DNA of 53,190 bases. It comes from Acidimicrobiia bacterium (lineage in GTDB: Bacteria > Actinomycetota > Acidimicrobiia > Acidimicrobiales > Aldehydirespiratoraceae). Shown here piece after piece: positions 33,497 to 41,942 of this stretch (position 1 is the stretch's first letter; each line of letters opens with the position of its first letter). The translations under genes and the position numbers were made by a program. The stretch is taken from the NCBI GenBank assembly GCA_022821685.1, contig JAJEDD010000007.1:1-53190 (forward strand), given 5' to 3'. Under the pieces are notes generated by a model. It was not told where the DNA came from. It saw nothing but the letters and a program-made list of their open reading frames with translations, and ran no database searches.

Positions 33497-34507
33497 TCAG
33501 CGAAGCGGGCAGCAGCCGGGCGGACACGCGTCCGGGCGCAGCCCGAGGCGGCCGAGGGCGCGCCGGGCGGTGCCGGGCACCAGTCGCTCGGCGATCAACT
33601 CCTGCCACATGGCCACAAAGCGGCGGTCGGGTTCCGTGCCGGGGGTCACGGCCCGGGCCAATCGCATTCCCAGGCCGTCCGCCGTTCGCGCCGCCACCAC
33701 GTCTAGATCCCACATGACCTCCATGTGGTCGGTGACGAAGCCGATGGGGGCCAGCACCGCTGCCTCGACGCCGCGGAGTGACAGATCGGCGAGGCAGTCG
33801 TTCACGTCGGGTTCCAGCCACGGCACCGAGGGCGACCCGCTGCGGCTCTGCCAGGCCATGGTCCAGGCGTCGAAGCCGGCCCCGGCGGCCACCAGCCGCG
33901 CCGTCTCGTTCAGTTGGCGCTGGTAGTCGCAGCCCGCGGCCATGGCCTCGGGGATGGAATGGGCGGTGAACACGAGGTGAGCGTCGGCGCGCGCCTCGCG
34001 GGGGAGGCGCTCTCGGGCCGCCGCCACCGCGTCGACGAAGGGGGTCACGAAGCCGGGGTGGTCGTAGTAGGCCCGCAGCTTGTCGATGGCAGGTGCGCCC
34101 TCGCCGACCGTGGCCCGGGCCGACTCGATGTCGTCGAGGTACTGGCGGCAGCCCGAGTACGACGAGTACGCCGAAGTGACCACGGCCAGCGCCCGGTGAT
34201 GACCGGCGGCGGCCATCTCCGCCACGGTGTCGGCCAGGTAGGGACTCCAGTTGCGGTTCCCCCAGTACACGGGCAGGCCGTGGCCCGCCGCCTCCAGGCT
34301 GTCGGCCAGCGCGGCGCGCAGGCGGCGGCACTGGGCGTTGATGGGGCTGACCCCGCCGAAGTGGAGGTATTGCTGGGCCACCGCGGCCAGGCGCTCGGCG
34401 GGAATGTCGCGTCCCGCGGTGACGTTGGCCAGGAAGGGCTCCACATCGGAGGGCCCCTCGGGGCCTCCGAACGAGACGATCACAACCGCGTCGTAGGAGA
34501 GAGTCAT
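33497..34507 (-). CDS. hemH: Ferrochelatase (coproporphyrin-type)
   Basis: HemH/CpfC (336 aa) inserts ferrous iron into a porphyrin; in actinobacteria the substrate is usually coproporphyrin III. Motifs: VIVSFGGPEGP near residue 9, VVTSAYSSYSGCRQY near 120, VFTAHSIPEAM near 183 with the active-site His, and PIGFVTDHMEVMWDLD near 258 with the catalytic Glu. The C-terminus CPPGCCP provides cysteines as in [2Fe-2S] ferrochelatases. ATG 34507. Two TTGTCCACA sequences lie 8-40 bp upstream. Confidence 0.94.
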   Translation of the reverse strand: MTLSYDAVVIVSFGGPEGPSDVEPFLANVTAGRDIPAERLAAVAQQYLHFGGVSPINAQCRRLRAALADSLEAAGHGLPVYWGNRNWSPYLADTVAEMAAAGHHRALAVVTSAYSSYSGCRQYLDDIESARATVGEGAPAIDKLRAYYDHPGFVTPFVDAVAAARERLPREARADAHLVFTAHSIPEAMAAGCDYQRQLNETARLVAAGAGFDAWTMAWQSRSGSPSVPWLEPDVNDCLADLSLRGVEAAVLAPIGFVTDHMEVMWDLDVVAARTADGLGMRLARAVTPGTEPDRRFVAMWQELIAERLVPGTARRALGRLGLRPDACPPGCCPLR

Positions 34508-34514
34508 CCCCAAC

Positions 34515-34547
34515 TTGTCCACAGTCTCTCGAGTCAAGTTGTCCACA
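34515..34547. promoter_or_regulatory. Pair of DnaA-box-like TTGTCCACA sites
   Basis: TTGTCCACA occurs at 34515-34523 and 34539-34547 in the same orientation, 24 bp apart, just upstream of hemH. TTGTCCACA is a common actinobacterial DnaA box. No dnaA/dnaN genes are near, so this is not the replication origin. Confidence 0.4.
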
Positions 34548-34617
34548 GGATGGCCCATCCCGGTCTGAGTCCAGAACCCCGAGGCGCGCGGGTCGTCCAA
34601 ATCGGCGTCGTTTGCTC

Positions 34618-35319
34618 TCAGTCCAAGGCTCCGAAGCTCGTGAGGTCGTCGTCGAGGGTCGACAGGATGTGGTCGATGGTCTGCTGGCGGGCGGTGCGGC
34701 GGGTCAGGCCGAACGCGGTCCGGCGCACATGGGCGGCCAGCGCAGACGCCCGCGCCAAAGCGATGTCGTGCAGATCGTCGGCCCCCACCACCTCGTCTAG
34801 GTAGCCGGCCTCGGCAGCCCCAGCGGGCGCGTAGGCGGTCGCCAGCGCGGTGGCCGCGGTGAAGTGCCGGGGGCTGAGCCGGTCGCGGGCCAACTCGATG
34901 GCGAAGATCGGCAGCGGCATGCCGATGGCCACCTCGGTGAGACCGATCTTGGCATCCACATCGGCACCGATGCGCACGTCGCTGGCCAGCAGCAGGATGG
35001 CTCCGAAGGCGAGGGCGTGGCCGTTGCAGGCGGCCACCACCGGGATCTGTGCGCCGTAGATCCGAGCCGCGGTCCGCGCCCCGGCGGCTACCAGCTCCCG
35101 AGCGGCGTCGGGATTCCCGCCGATGACGCTGAGATCGAAGCCGGCGCTGAAGCGGCCCTCCCGGCCGGTGATCATCAGCGCCCCGGCGGACTGTTCGGCA
35201 TCGTCGAGGGCGGCGTCGACGGCCGCCAGCGTGTCGTGGCCGACCGCGTTGGCCTTGCCGTCGTCGAGGCGCAGCACCGCCACCTGTTCGGTGACTGCAT
35301 AGGAGGTTTTCGATGTCAT
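34618..35319 (-). CDS. Crotonase (enoyl-CoA hydratase/isomerase) family protein
   Basis: A 233-aa crotonase-fold enzyme acting on an acyl-CoA. The CoA and oxyanion-hole region is GRFSAGFDLSVIGGN near residue 54, the second block is VVAACNGHALAFGAILLLAS near 93, and DAKIGLTEVAIGMPLP follows near 121. Hydratase-type catalytic Glu pairs are not both obvious, so the precise reaction is open. It ends 110 bp before hemH and diverges from the NfuA-like gene. Confidence 0.85.
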   Translation of the reverse strand: MTSKTSYAVTEQVAVLRLDDGKANAVGHDTLAAVDAALDDAEQSAGALMITGREGRFSAGFDLSVIGGNPDAARELVAAGARTAARIYGAQIPVVAACNGHALAFGAILLLASDVRIGADVDAKIGLTEVAIGMPLPIFAIELARDRLSPRHFTAATALATAYAPAGAAEAGYLDEVVGADDLHDIALARASALAAHVRRTAFGLTRRTARQQTIDHILSTLDDDLTSFGALD

Positions 35320-35381
35320 GGCCGCACCGTATCGCAGCCGTCTCGACCGCCCGCATGGGGCTTGTGGGTAGGCTCCGGGCC

Positions 35382-36032
35382 GTGACTGATACCGCCGTCG
35401 GTACCGGCGACGCAGAGGCCGCCGTCGAGGAGGTGCTGATCGTCACCGATGCGGCCCGTACGGCGGTGCTGGCCATCCGCGACCGCGAGGACGACGGAGA
35501 GAGCCTGGGGCTGCGGGTCGAGGTGACCGGCACCGCGGGCATCGACTACTCCTACGACCTGGCTCTCGACCCCGTAGCGGACGCAGCCGACGACGACCAC
35601 CTCCACACCGTGGCCGGCTTGACGGTGATGGTTCCCGAGGCCAGCGTCAGCCGGCTGCGGGGCTCGACTTTGGACGTTCCGTCGATGCCGGGCCAGGGCG
35701 GGCTCGTGATCCGCAACCCCAACCGGCCCAACCCGCTGGGTGACATGGACCGCCTGGAGCTCACCGGCGGGATCGGCGACAAGGTGCAGCAGCTTCTTGA
35801 GGCGAGCATCAACCCGGCGCTGGCATCGCACGGCGGTTACGCCAGCCTGGTGGAGGTCCGCGACGAAGACACTGTGGTCGTCACCATGGGCGGCGGCTGC
35901 CAGGGGTGCGCCATGAGCCAGGCCACCCTGTCCGACGGCATCAAGCGGGCCATCATGGAGGCCATCCCCGAGGTGGCCGAGGTGATCGACGCCACCGACC
36001 ACACCGCCGGGGAGAACCCCTACTTCAGCTAG
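35382..36032 (+). CDS. nfuA: NfuA-like Fe-S carrier protein
   Basis: A 216-aa protein with a degenerate A-type N-terminal domain (residues about 10-110, no conserved Cys triad, as in NfuA) and a NifU C-terminal domain with the cluster-binding GGGCQGCAMSQ near residue 175. It would deliver [4Fe-4S] clusters to target enzymes. GTG 35382 is selected; upstream ATGs give a non-conserved leader. The divergent promoter region with the crotonase gene is only 62 bp. Confidence 0.88.
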   Translation: MTDTAVGTGDAEAAVEEVLIVTDAARTAVLAIRDREDDGESLGLRVEVTGTAGIDYSYDLALDPVADAADDDHLHTVAGLTVMVPEASVSRLRGSTLDVPSMPGQGGLVIRNPNRPNPLGDMDRLELTGGIGDKVQQLLEASINPALASHGGYASLVEVRDEDTVVVTMGGGCQGCAMSQATLSDGIKRAIMEAIPEVAEVIDATDHTAGENPYFS

Positions 36033-36060
36033 CCCCCGCCGCCACAGCAGCCCTCGACGC

Positions 36061-36174
36061 GAGAGCAGTGGTGGCAGCCCCGCCGCAAGCGCGGTTCTCG
36101 GCCATCGTCGGTGCCCCCACCACAGCATGAGGAGAGCAGTGGTGGCAGCCCCGCCGCAAGCGGGGGTTCTCGGC
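36061..36174. repeat. Two ~42-bp direct repeats
   Basis: GAGAGCAGTGGTGGCAGCCC, then CGCCGCAAGCG and GGTTCTCGGC, occur at 36061-36102 and 36132-36174 (71-bp offset). The second copy carries GGGGG in place of CGG. They lie between the convergent nfuA and dxs genes. Confidence 0.85.
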
Positions 36175-36194
36175 GGATGTTACAGCCCCCGCGG

Positions 36195-38024
36195 CTAGAG
36201 CAGTTCGGCTTTGATGGTGGCGGCGATGCCGGCCGCGTCCAGGCCCAGGTCGGCCAGGATGGCGTCGGGCTTGCCGTGGGGGAGGTAGTCGAGCGGCACG
36301 CCCAGCACCCGGACCCGCGGCGCCGCCTCGGTCCGCTCCAACAGCGCGTCGCGCACCGCCGTGCCTGCCCCCCCGGTCCGCAGCCCGTCCTCGACGGTCA
36401 CCACCACCTCGCAGCCGGCTGCGTCGGCGAGCATCCGCTCGCACAGCGGGCTCACCGCCCGGGGATCCCACACCGTGGCGTCCACCCCGTCGCCGGCCAG
36501 CATCTCGGCAGCCTGCTCGCACGCCTCCAGCATCTTGCCCACCCCGATGAGGCACAGCCGGCCGTCGCCGGCCCGCACCTGCCGGGCCCGCAGACCCGAG
36601 CCCACCTCGCTTGGCCCGACGCTTCGGGCCGCGGTCTTGGGCCAGCGGATGGCCACCGGGCCGCCGGTGACGTCCATGGCGTCGAGCATCATCCGCTCCA
36701 GTTCCTGCAGCGACGACGGGGCCAGCACCACCATCCCGGGAACCTTGGTGAGCAGCACCATGTCGAGCACGCCGTGGTGCGACGGACCGTCGTCACCGGT
36801 GATCCCGGCCCGGTCGATGCAGAACACCACCGGCACCCGGTGCAGCCCGCAGTCGAGGTTGACCTGGTCGAAGGCCCGGCTCAGGAACGTGCTGTACACC
36901 GCGAAGAACGGCCGCAGCCCACCCATGGCCATGCCCACTGCCGAGGTCACCGCGTGCTGCTCGGCGATGCCCACATCGATGCAGCGGTCGCCGAAATGCT
37001 CGCGGAACGGCAGCAGCCCGGTGGAGTCGGGCATGGCCGCGGTGATGGCCACCACCTCGGGATGCAGGCTCCCGAGCTTCACCATCACCTCGGAGAACAT
37101 GCCGGTGTAGGTGCCCGCCTTCACCTTGCCCACGTCGTGCATGTGCTTGACGGTGTCTTGCTCGGCCGGGCCATAGCCCCGGCCCTTCTGGGTGAGCACG
37201 TGGACCACGACCGGCCCGTCGAACTGGGCAGCGTTGGACAGAGCCTCCTCCACCCCGGCGACGTCGTGGCCGTCGAAGGGGCCGAGGTAGCGCACGCCGA
37301 GGTTCTCGAAGAAGCCGGCCGAGTCCCACAGCTCGCGCAGGGCGGCCTGCGACATCTTCATGCCCCGCTGGACGGTCTCGCCCACCCAGGGGATGCGCTC
37401 GGCCATCTCCTCGAGGCGGTCGGAGCGGCGCATGATCTTGGGGTTGGAGCGGAACCGCACCAGGCTCTCGGAGAGCCGCGACACGGTGGGGGCGTAGCTG
37501 CGGCCGTTGTCGTTGAGCACGATGATCACGTTGCGGCCGCTGTGGCCGATGTTGTTGAGGCCCTCGAAGGCCATGCCGCCGGTCAGGGCGCCGTCGCCCA
37601 CCACCGCCACCACCCGGCGCCGGGCGTCGGACGACTCGAAGGCGGTGGCCAGGCCGTGCGCGTACGACAGCACGGTGGAGGCGTGGCTGTTCTCGATCCA
37701 GTCGTGGGGGGACTCGGACCGCGACGGGTAGCCCGCCAGCCCCCCCGAGGTGCGCAGCGTGTCGAAGTCGGCGGCCCGGCCGGTGAGCATCTTGTGGACG
37801 TAGGCCTGGTGGCCGGTGTCCCACAGGATCACGTCGTGGGGGGAGCGGAACACCCGGTGCAGGGCCACGGTGAGCTCCACCGCGCCGAGGTTCGAGCCCA
37901 GATGGCCGCCGCGGGCGGTGACGGCCTCGATGATGCGGGCCCGGATCTGTGCGCAGAGATCGTCGATCTCTTCGGGGGAGCGCTCGCGCAGGTCGTCGGG
38001 CGAAACTATGGAATCAAGCTGCAT
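36195..38024 (-). CDS. dxs: 1-Deoxy-D-xylulose-5-phosphate synthase
   Basis: A thiamine-diphosphate enzyme (609 aa) joining pyruvate and glyceraldehyde-3-phosphate, the first step of the MEP isoprenoid pathway. Landmarks: GGHLGSNLGAVELTVALH near residue 39, DTGHQAYVHKMLTGR near 69, ThDP/Mg site VVGDGALTGGMAFEGLNNIG near 140 and later VLNDNGRSYAPTV, then the transketolase domain with DVGIAEQHAVTSAVGMA near 355 and DRAGITGDDGPSHHGVLD near 398. Full length, ATG 38024. It overlaps the PAP2 gene end by 11 bp. Confidence 0.96.
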   Translation of the reverse strand: MQLDSIVSPDDLRERSPEEIDDLCAQIRARIIEAVTARGGHLGSNLGAVELTVALHRVFRSPHDVILWDTGHQAYVHKMLTGRAADFDTLRTSGGLAGYPSRSESPHDWIENSHASTVLSYAHGLATAFESSDARRRVVAVVGDGALTGGMAFEGLNNIGHSGRNVIIVLNDNGRSYAPTVSRLSESLVRFRSNPKIMRRSDRLEEMAERIPWVGETVQRGMKMSQAALRELWDSAGFFENLGVRYLGPFDGHDVAGVEEALSNAAQFDGPVVVHVLTQKGRGYGPAEQDTVKHMHDVGKVKAGTYTGMFSEVMVKLGSLHPEVVAITAAMPDSTGLLPFREHFGDRCIDVGIAEQHAVTSAVGMAMGGLRPFFAVYSTFLSRAFDQVNLDCGLHRVPVVFCIDRAGITGDDGPSHHGVLDMVLLTKVPGMVVLAPSSLQELERMMLDAMDVTGGPVAIRWPKTAARSVGPSEVGSGLRARQVRAGDGRLCLIGVGKMLEACEQAAEMLAGDGVDATVWDPRAVSPLCERMLADAAGCEVVVTVEDGLRTGGAGTAVRDALLERTEAAPRVRVLGVPLDYLPHGKPDAILADLGLDAAGIAATIKAELL

Positions 38025-38937
38025 GGCCGTGCTCCTGTCGTGCTTGTTGTGCGACGTAGGGGGGCTGCGGCGCCAGCCACCCGGGCAGCCACCGCGACAG
38101 CAGCACGCCGGCCGGATAGGCGACCGCCACCGCCAGCAGGCCTCCCACGGCGTCGAGCCAGTAGTGATTGGCGGTGACCATCACCGCGAACAGTGTAAGC
38201 CAGGGGTACGACAGCATCCCCAGACGGGCCCAGCGGCGGCGCAGCACCGGCAGTGCGGCCACCACGCACCACACCGACCAGGCGATGTGGAGGCTGGGCA
38301 TGGCCGCGTACTGGTTGGAGATGTCCATCATGGCGCTCGAGTTGAACGACCAGAAGCCGCCAGGATCCACCAGGGTGTCGACATAGGAGTAGTTGGGGTC
38401 GCAGGCCCCGAAGGCGCTGCAGTCGTTGAGCAGCCGGGGCGGCATCAGCGGGTAGAGGGCGAAGCCCACCAGCGCCACCGCGGTGGTGAGCGCCAGCACG
38501 GTGCGCTGCACCCCGTAGCGGGCCGGATGGCGCACGAACAGCAGCACCATCACGCCGACGGTGACCGCGAAGTGGCAGAACCCGTAGAAGATGTTCCAGA
38601 ACTGGATGAACAGGTCCCATTCGATGAAGAGGTCCTGGATGCCCTTCTCGCCGAAGAGGTGCACGGCCCGCTCCCAGGCGATCACGTCGTAGGCGTTGTC
38701 GATGGCGGTCTGCTTCACCGACGGCCCCAGATCCGACCCAAACTGGTTGCGGATGAGGGTGTACACCCCGTAGAAGGCGAAGATGATGACCAGCTCGCTC
38801 CACCAGTGCAGCGACCCGCCCCCGGATCGCCTGCCCGCGGAGCGCTTGCTGCGGGATCGTCGGCCCACGGAGCGCCCGGGGCGGGCTGTGGGGTCCTCAG
38901 CCTGTTGGGAATAGGCGCCCGCGACCTCCGAAGCCAT
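38014..38937 (-). CDS. PAP2-superfamily membrane phosphatase/transferase
   Basis: A 307-aa membrane protein with about six TM helices after an Arg/Ser-rich cytoplasmic N-terminus (residues 1-45). PAP2 (Aur1/inositolphosphotransferase-like) motifs: AAMPSLHIAWSVWC with PSLH, and VTANHYWLDAVGG with the H...D pair. It may act on a lipid phosphate or transfer a phospho-alcohol head group. ATG 38937 is preferred; ATG 38958 is possible but would overlap tldD, which starts divergently at 38957. Coupled to dxs by an 11-bp overlap. Confidence 0.83.
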   Translation of the reverse strand: MASEVAGAYSQQAEDPTARPGRSVGRRSRSKRSAGRRSGGGSLHWWSELVIIFAFYGVYTLIRNQFGSDLGPSVKQTAIDNAYDVIAWERAVHLFGEKGIQDLFIEWDLFIQFWNIFYGFCHFAVTVGVMVLLFVRHPARYGVQRTVLALTTAVALVGFALYPLMPPRLLNDCSAFGACDPNYSYVDTLVDPGGFWSFNSSAMMDISNQYAAMPSLHIAWSVWCVVAALPVLRRRWARLGMLSYPWLTLFAVMVTANHYWLDAVGGLLAVAVAYPAGVLLSRWLPGWLAPQPPYVAQQARQEHGHAA

Positions 38938-38956
38938 CGCGTTACAGTAGTCGGCC

Positions 38957-40348
38957 ATGCTCGAAGCCGACCTTGTGAATCGCACGCTGGCGGCCGCGAT
39001 GCGCACGGGCGCGGACTTCGCCGAGATCTTCGCCGAGGACAAGCGCTCGTCCTCCGCAGTGCTCGACGACGGCCGGGTCGAGGAGGTCGTGTCGGGACGC
39101 GACCGGGGCGCGGGCATCCGGGTCGTGTCCGGCGACACCACCGGCTTCGCCCACACCGCCGACCTCAGCGCCCCCGGCCTGGCCGCGGCAGCCGACGCCG
39201 CCGCGGCCGCGGCCCGAGGCGGCGGCGGCGGAACCCGCACGGTGGCCGTGTCGGCCCTGCAAGCCCCCCCGCGCATCGAGGTGCGCATTCCGCCCGAGGA
39301 GGTGCCCAAGGACCGCAAGGTGGCCCTGCTCACCGCCGCCGACGCCGCGGCCCGCTCGGCCGGCGGGGCCATCACCCAGGTGTCGGCCCGCTACGGCGAC
39401 GGTCGCCGCCGCATTCTGGTGGCCGACAGCGACGGGCTGTTCACCAGCGACGACCAGGTGCGCACCCTGTTCTCGGTGTCGTGCGTGGCCACCGGCGACA
39501 CCGGCATGCAGACCGGCCGCGAGTCGGCGGGCCGCACCGCCGGATTCGAGCTGTTCGACCTCTACGACGTGGAGGACATGGCCCGCCGGGCCGCGCAGCG
39601 GGCCCTCACCAAGCTCACCGCCCAGCCCGCGCCCAGCGGCACCATGCCGGTGGTGGTCGGCCCCGGCGGCGGCGGAGTGCTGTTCCACGAGGCCTGCGGG
39701 CACGGCCTGGAGGCCGACCTGGTGGCCAAGTCGGCGTCGGTGTTCGCGGGGCGGGTCGGCGAGACGGTGGCCGCGCCGACGGTCACCCTGGTGGACGACG
39801 GCACCATGGCGGGGGAGTGGGGCCACTACGGCATCGACGACGAGGGCAGGCCCGCGGCCCGCAACGTGCTGATCTCCGACGGGGTCCTCACCGACTACAT
39901 GTGGGATCGCCTGCGGGCACGAAAGCAGGGCCGGGCCAGCTCGGGCAACGGCCGGCGCCAGAGCTACCAGCACCTGCCCATGGTGCGCATGACCAACACC
40001 TTCATCGACAACGGCGACGCCAACCCCGACGACATCGTGGCCGACACCAGCCACGGCGTGTATGTGGCCCAACTCGGCGGCGGCCAGGTCAACACCGCCA
40101 CCGGCGACTTCGTGTTCGGCATGACTGAGGCCTACCTGATCGAGAACGGCCGGATCACCGCCCCGATCCGGGAGGGCAACCTGATCGGCAACGGACCCGA
40201 GGTGCTCACCCGCATCGACGCCCTCGGCGACGACTTCGCCATGGGGTCGCCGGGCACCTGCGGCAAGGACGGCCAGGGCGTTCCGGTGGGCGACGGCACC
40301 CCCACGCTGAGGGTGACCGCCCTCACCGTCGGCGGCACCGCGGCGTGA
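38957..40348 (+). CDS. tldD: TldD metalloprotease subunit
   Basis: TldD (463 aa) forms a heterodimeric zinc protease with TldE/PmbA that degrades unfolded or leader peptides. The zinc motif HEACGH is at about 244-249, in VLFHEACGHGLEADL. The C-terminus has the family NTATGDFVFGMTEAYLIENG block and ends LTVGG. The partner gene tldE follows after 187 bp that hold a 36-bp tandem repeat. The start ATG at 38957 overlaps an alternative start of the divergent PAP2 gene. Confidence 0.95.
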   Translation: MLEADLVNRTLAAAMRTGADFAEIFAEDKRSSSAVLDDGRVEEVVSGRDRGAGIRVVSGDTTGFAHTADLSAPGLAAAADAAAAAARGGGGGTRTVAVSALQAPPRIEVRIPPEEVPKDRKVALLTAADAAARSAGGAITQVSARYGDGRRRILVADSDGLFTSDDQVRTLFSVSCVATGDTGMQTGRESAGRTAGFELFDLYDVEDMARRAAQRALTKLTAQPAPSGTMPVVVGPGGGGVLFHEACGHGLEADLVAKSASVFAGRVGETVAAPTVTLVDDGTMAGEWGHYGIDDEGRPAARNVLISDGVLTDYMWDRLRARKQGRASSGNGRRQSYQHLPMVRMTNTFIDNGDANPDDIVADTSHGVYVAQLGGGQVNTATGDFVFGMTEAYLIENGRITAPIREGNLIGNGPEVLTRIDALGDDFAMGSPGTCGKDGQGVPVGDGTPTLRVTALTVGGTAA

Positions 40349-40361
40349 CCTCCGGCCAGCC

Positions 40362-40504
40362 CGATGGTCGGCGCTGTGGCGCGAGTTCAGGTGTGACCGA
40401 TGGTCGGCGCAGTGGCGCGAGTTCAGGTGTGACCGATGGTCGGCGCTGTGGCGTGAACCCCGCTGTGACCGATGGTCGGCGCTGTGGCGTGAGTTCAGGT
40501 GTGA
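40362..40504. repeat. 36-bp tandem repeat, four units
   Basis: Units start at 40362, 40398, 40434 and 40470 with core CGATGGTCGGCGCTGTGGCG followed by CGAGTTCAGGTGTGAC. Unit 3 differs most (TGAACCCCGC). The period is a multiple of three, so reading through gives the repeating peptide DGRRCGASSGVT, but no start or conservation suggests it is translated. It lies between tldD and tldE. Confidence 0.92.
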
Positions 40505-40535
40505 GGCTTCGTCGGGCGGGCGTCGAGGGCTGAGC

Positions 40536-41885
40536 GTGGCCGAGCCGAGCCTGCTGGACATCGCCGAGCGGGTCGTCGGCTGGTCCGGCGCGGGCGTCGA
40601 CGCGGAGGCCTACGTCGCCCGGGAGCACGAGACCGAGGTGCGGGCCTATAAGGGCGAGGTCGAGTCGCTCACTGCGGCCACATCGGTGGGAATCGGGGTG
40701 CGGATCGTGCGCGACGGCCGGCAGGGCTTCGCCTACGCCGCCGCCCTCGACGGCGACACGCTGCGCGAGACCTTCGACGAGGCGCTCGACAACTCCCGCT
40801 TCGGCAGCGTCGACGAGTTCGCGGGGGTGGCCGAGCCCGACGGCGTGGCCCCCGCCTCGCTCGACCTCTACCGCCGCGAGCTGGCCGACTTCGCCACCGA
40901 CGACAAGGTGGCGCTGGCGGTGGAGCTGGAGCGGGCCACCCTGGCCGCCGACCCGCGGGTGACCGGAGTGGAGTCGGCCGAGTACGCCGACTCGATCTAC
41001 GAGGGGGCAGTGGCCACGTCTCGGGGCGTGGCCGCCGAGGCCCGCGAGACCGGCTGCTACCTGGCCGCCTACAGCCTGGCCGCCGACGATGGCGAGACCC
41101 AGACCGGATTCGGGTTCTCGGTAGGGCGCCGGCCCGACGAGCTGTCGGTGCAGAAGGCCGGCACCGACGCGGCCGACCGGGCCACCCGCCTACTGGGCGC
41201 GGCCCAGGCCCCCACCCGCCGGCTGACCGCCGTGCTCGACCCGTACGTGACCGCCCAGCTGCTCGGCATCGTGGGCGCCACGCTGAGCGGTGACGCCGTG
41301 CTCAAGGGCCGGTCGCTGTTCGCCGACCGGATGCACGACGCGGTGGGCGCGGCGGCGCTCACGCTGGTGGACGACGCCACCGACCCCGACGCCTTCACCG
41401 CGTCGCCCATCGACGCCGAGGGCCTGGCTACCCGCCGGGTGCCGCTGATCCGAGACGGCGTGCTGCAGGCCTTCCTCTACGACACCTACACCGCCCGGCG
41501 GGCCGGGGTCGCCTCCACCGGCTCGGCGGTGCGGGGCGGGTTCAAGGGCACCCCCGGCGTGGGCGCCCACGCCCTGAGGCTCGCGCCCGGCGCCCGCTCG
41601 CAGGCCGAGATCGTGGCCGACATCGACGACGGCCTGCTGGTGCAGGGCGTGACCGGCCTCCACAGCGGGGTCAACGCGGTGTCGGGCGACTTCTCGGTGG
41701 GCGCCGAGGGGCTGCGAATACGCGACGGCGAGACCGCCGAGCCGATCAGGGAGGTGACCATCGCCAGCACCATCCAGCGGCTGCTGATGGACGTGACCGA
41801 GGTCGGCTCGGATCTGGAGTGGCTCCCCATGAGCGCGGCCGGGGTGACGCTGGCGGTGGCCGACGTGACCATGTCGGGCTCCTAG
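40536..41885 (+). CDS. tldE: TldE/PmbA metalloprotease subunit
   Basis: The TldE/PmbA partner (449 aa) of TldD. It lacks the HExxxH motif, as expected for this subunit. Family features: SVGIGVRIVRDGRQGFAYA near 42, LTAVLDPYVTAQLLGIVGAT in the middle, and GVTGLHSGVNAVSGDFSVGA near 368. The start GTG 40536 lies right after the tandem repeat array. With tldD it should form one operon. Confidence 0.94.
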   Translation: MAEPSLLDIAERVVGWSGAGVDAEAYVAREHETEVRAYKGEVESLTAATSVGIGVRIVRDGRQGFAYAAALDGDTLRETFDEALDNSRFGSVDEFAGVAEPDGVAPASLDLYRRELADFATDDKVALAVELERATLAADPRVTGVESAEYADSIYEGAVATSRGVAAEARETGCYLAAYSLAADDGETQTGFGFSVGRRPDELSVQKAGTDAADRATRLLGAAQAPTRRLTAVLDPYVTAQLLGIVGATLSGDAVLKGRSLFADRMHDAVGAAALTLVDDATDPDAFTASPIDAEGLATRRVPLIRDGVLQAFLYDTYTARRAGVASTGSAVRGGFKGTPGVGAHALRLAPGARSQAEIVADIDDGLLVQGVTGLHSGVNAVSGDFSVGAEGLRIRDGETAEPIREVTIASTIQRLLMDVTEVGSDLEWLPMSAAGVTLAVADVTMSGS

Positions 41886-41942
41886 CTTGCTCATGGCCTC
41901 GACAGCGGTTCTGGCGGAACTCGGCCTCTAGCCTCGACGGCG

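Noticed and set aside
34515..34547. Chromosomal replication origin
   Set aside because: Only two or three DnaA-like boxes, no AT-rich unwinding region, and no dnaA, dnaN, rpmH or parAB genes nearby.
33497..35542. One long minus-strand frame joining hemH with upstream sequence
   Set aside because: The part upstream of 34507 is a shadow of the crotonase gene. Ferrochelatase begins at ATG 34507.
40362..40504. CRISPR or coding repeat protein
   Set aside because: Units are contiguous without spacers, and no convincing start or conserved protein lies in the frame.
38942..40561. 539-codon frame opposite tldD
   Set aside because: Antisense to a gene with clear TldD motifs; composition typical of a high-GC shadow frame.
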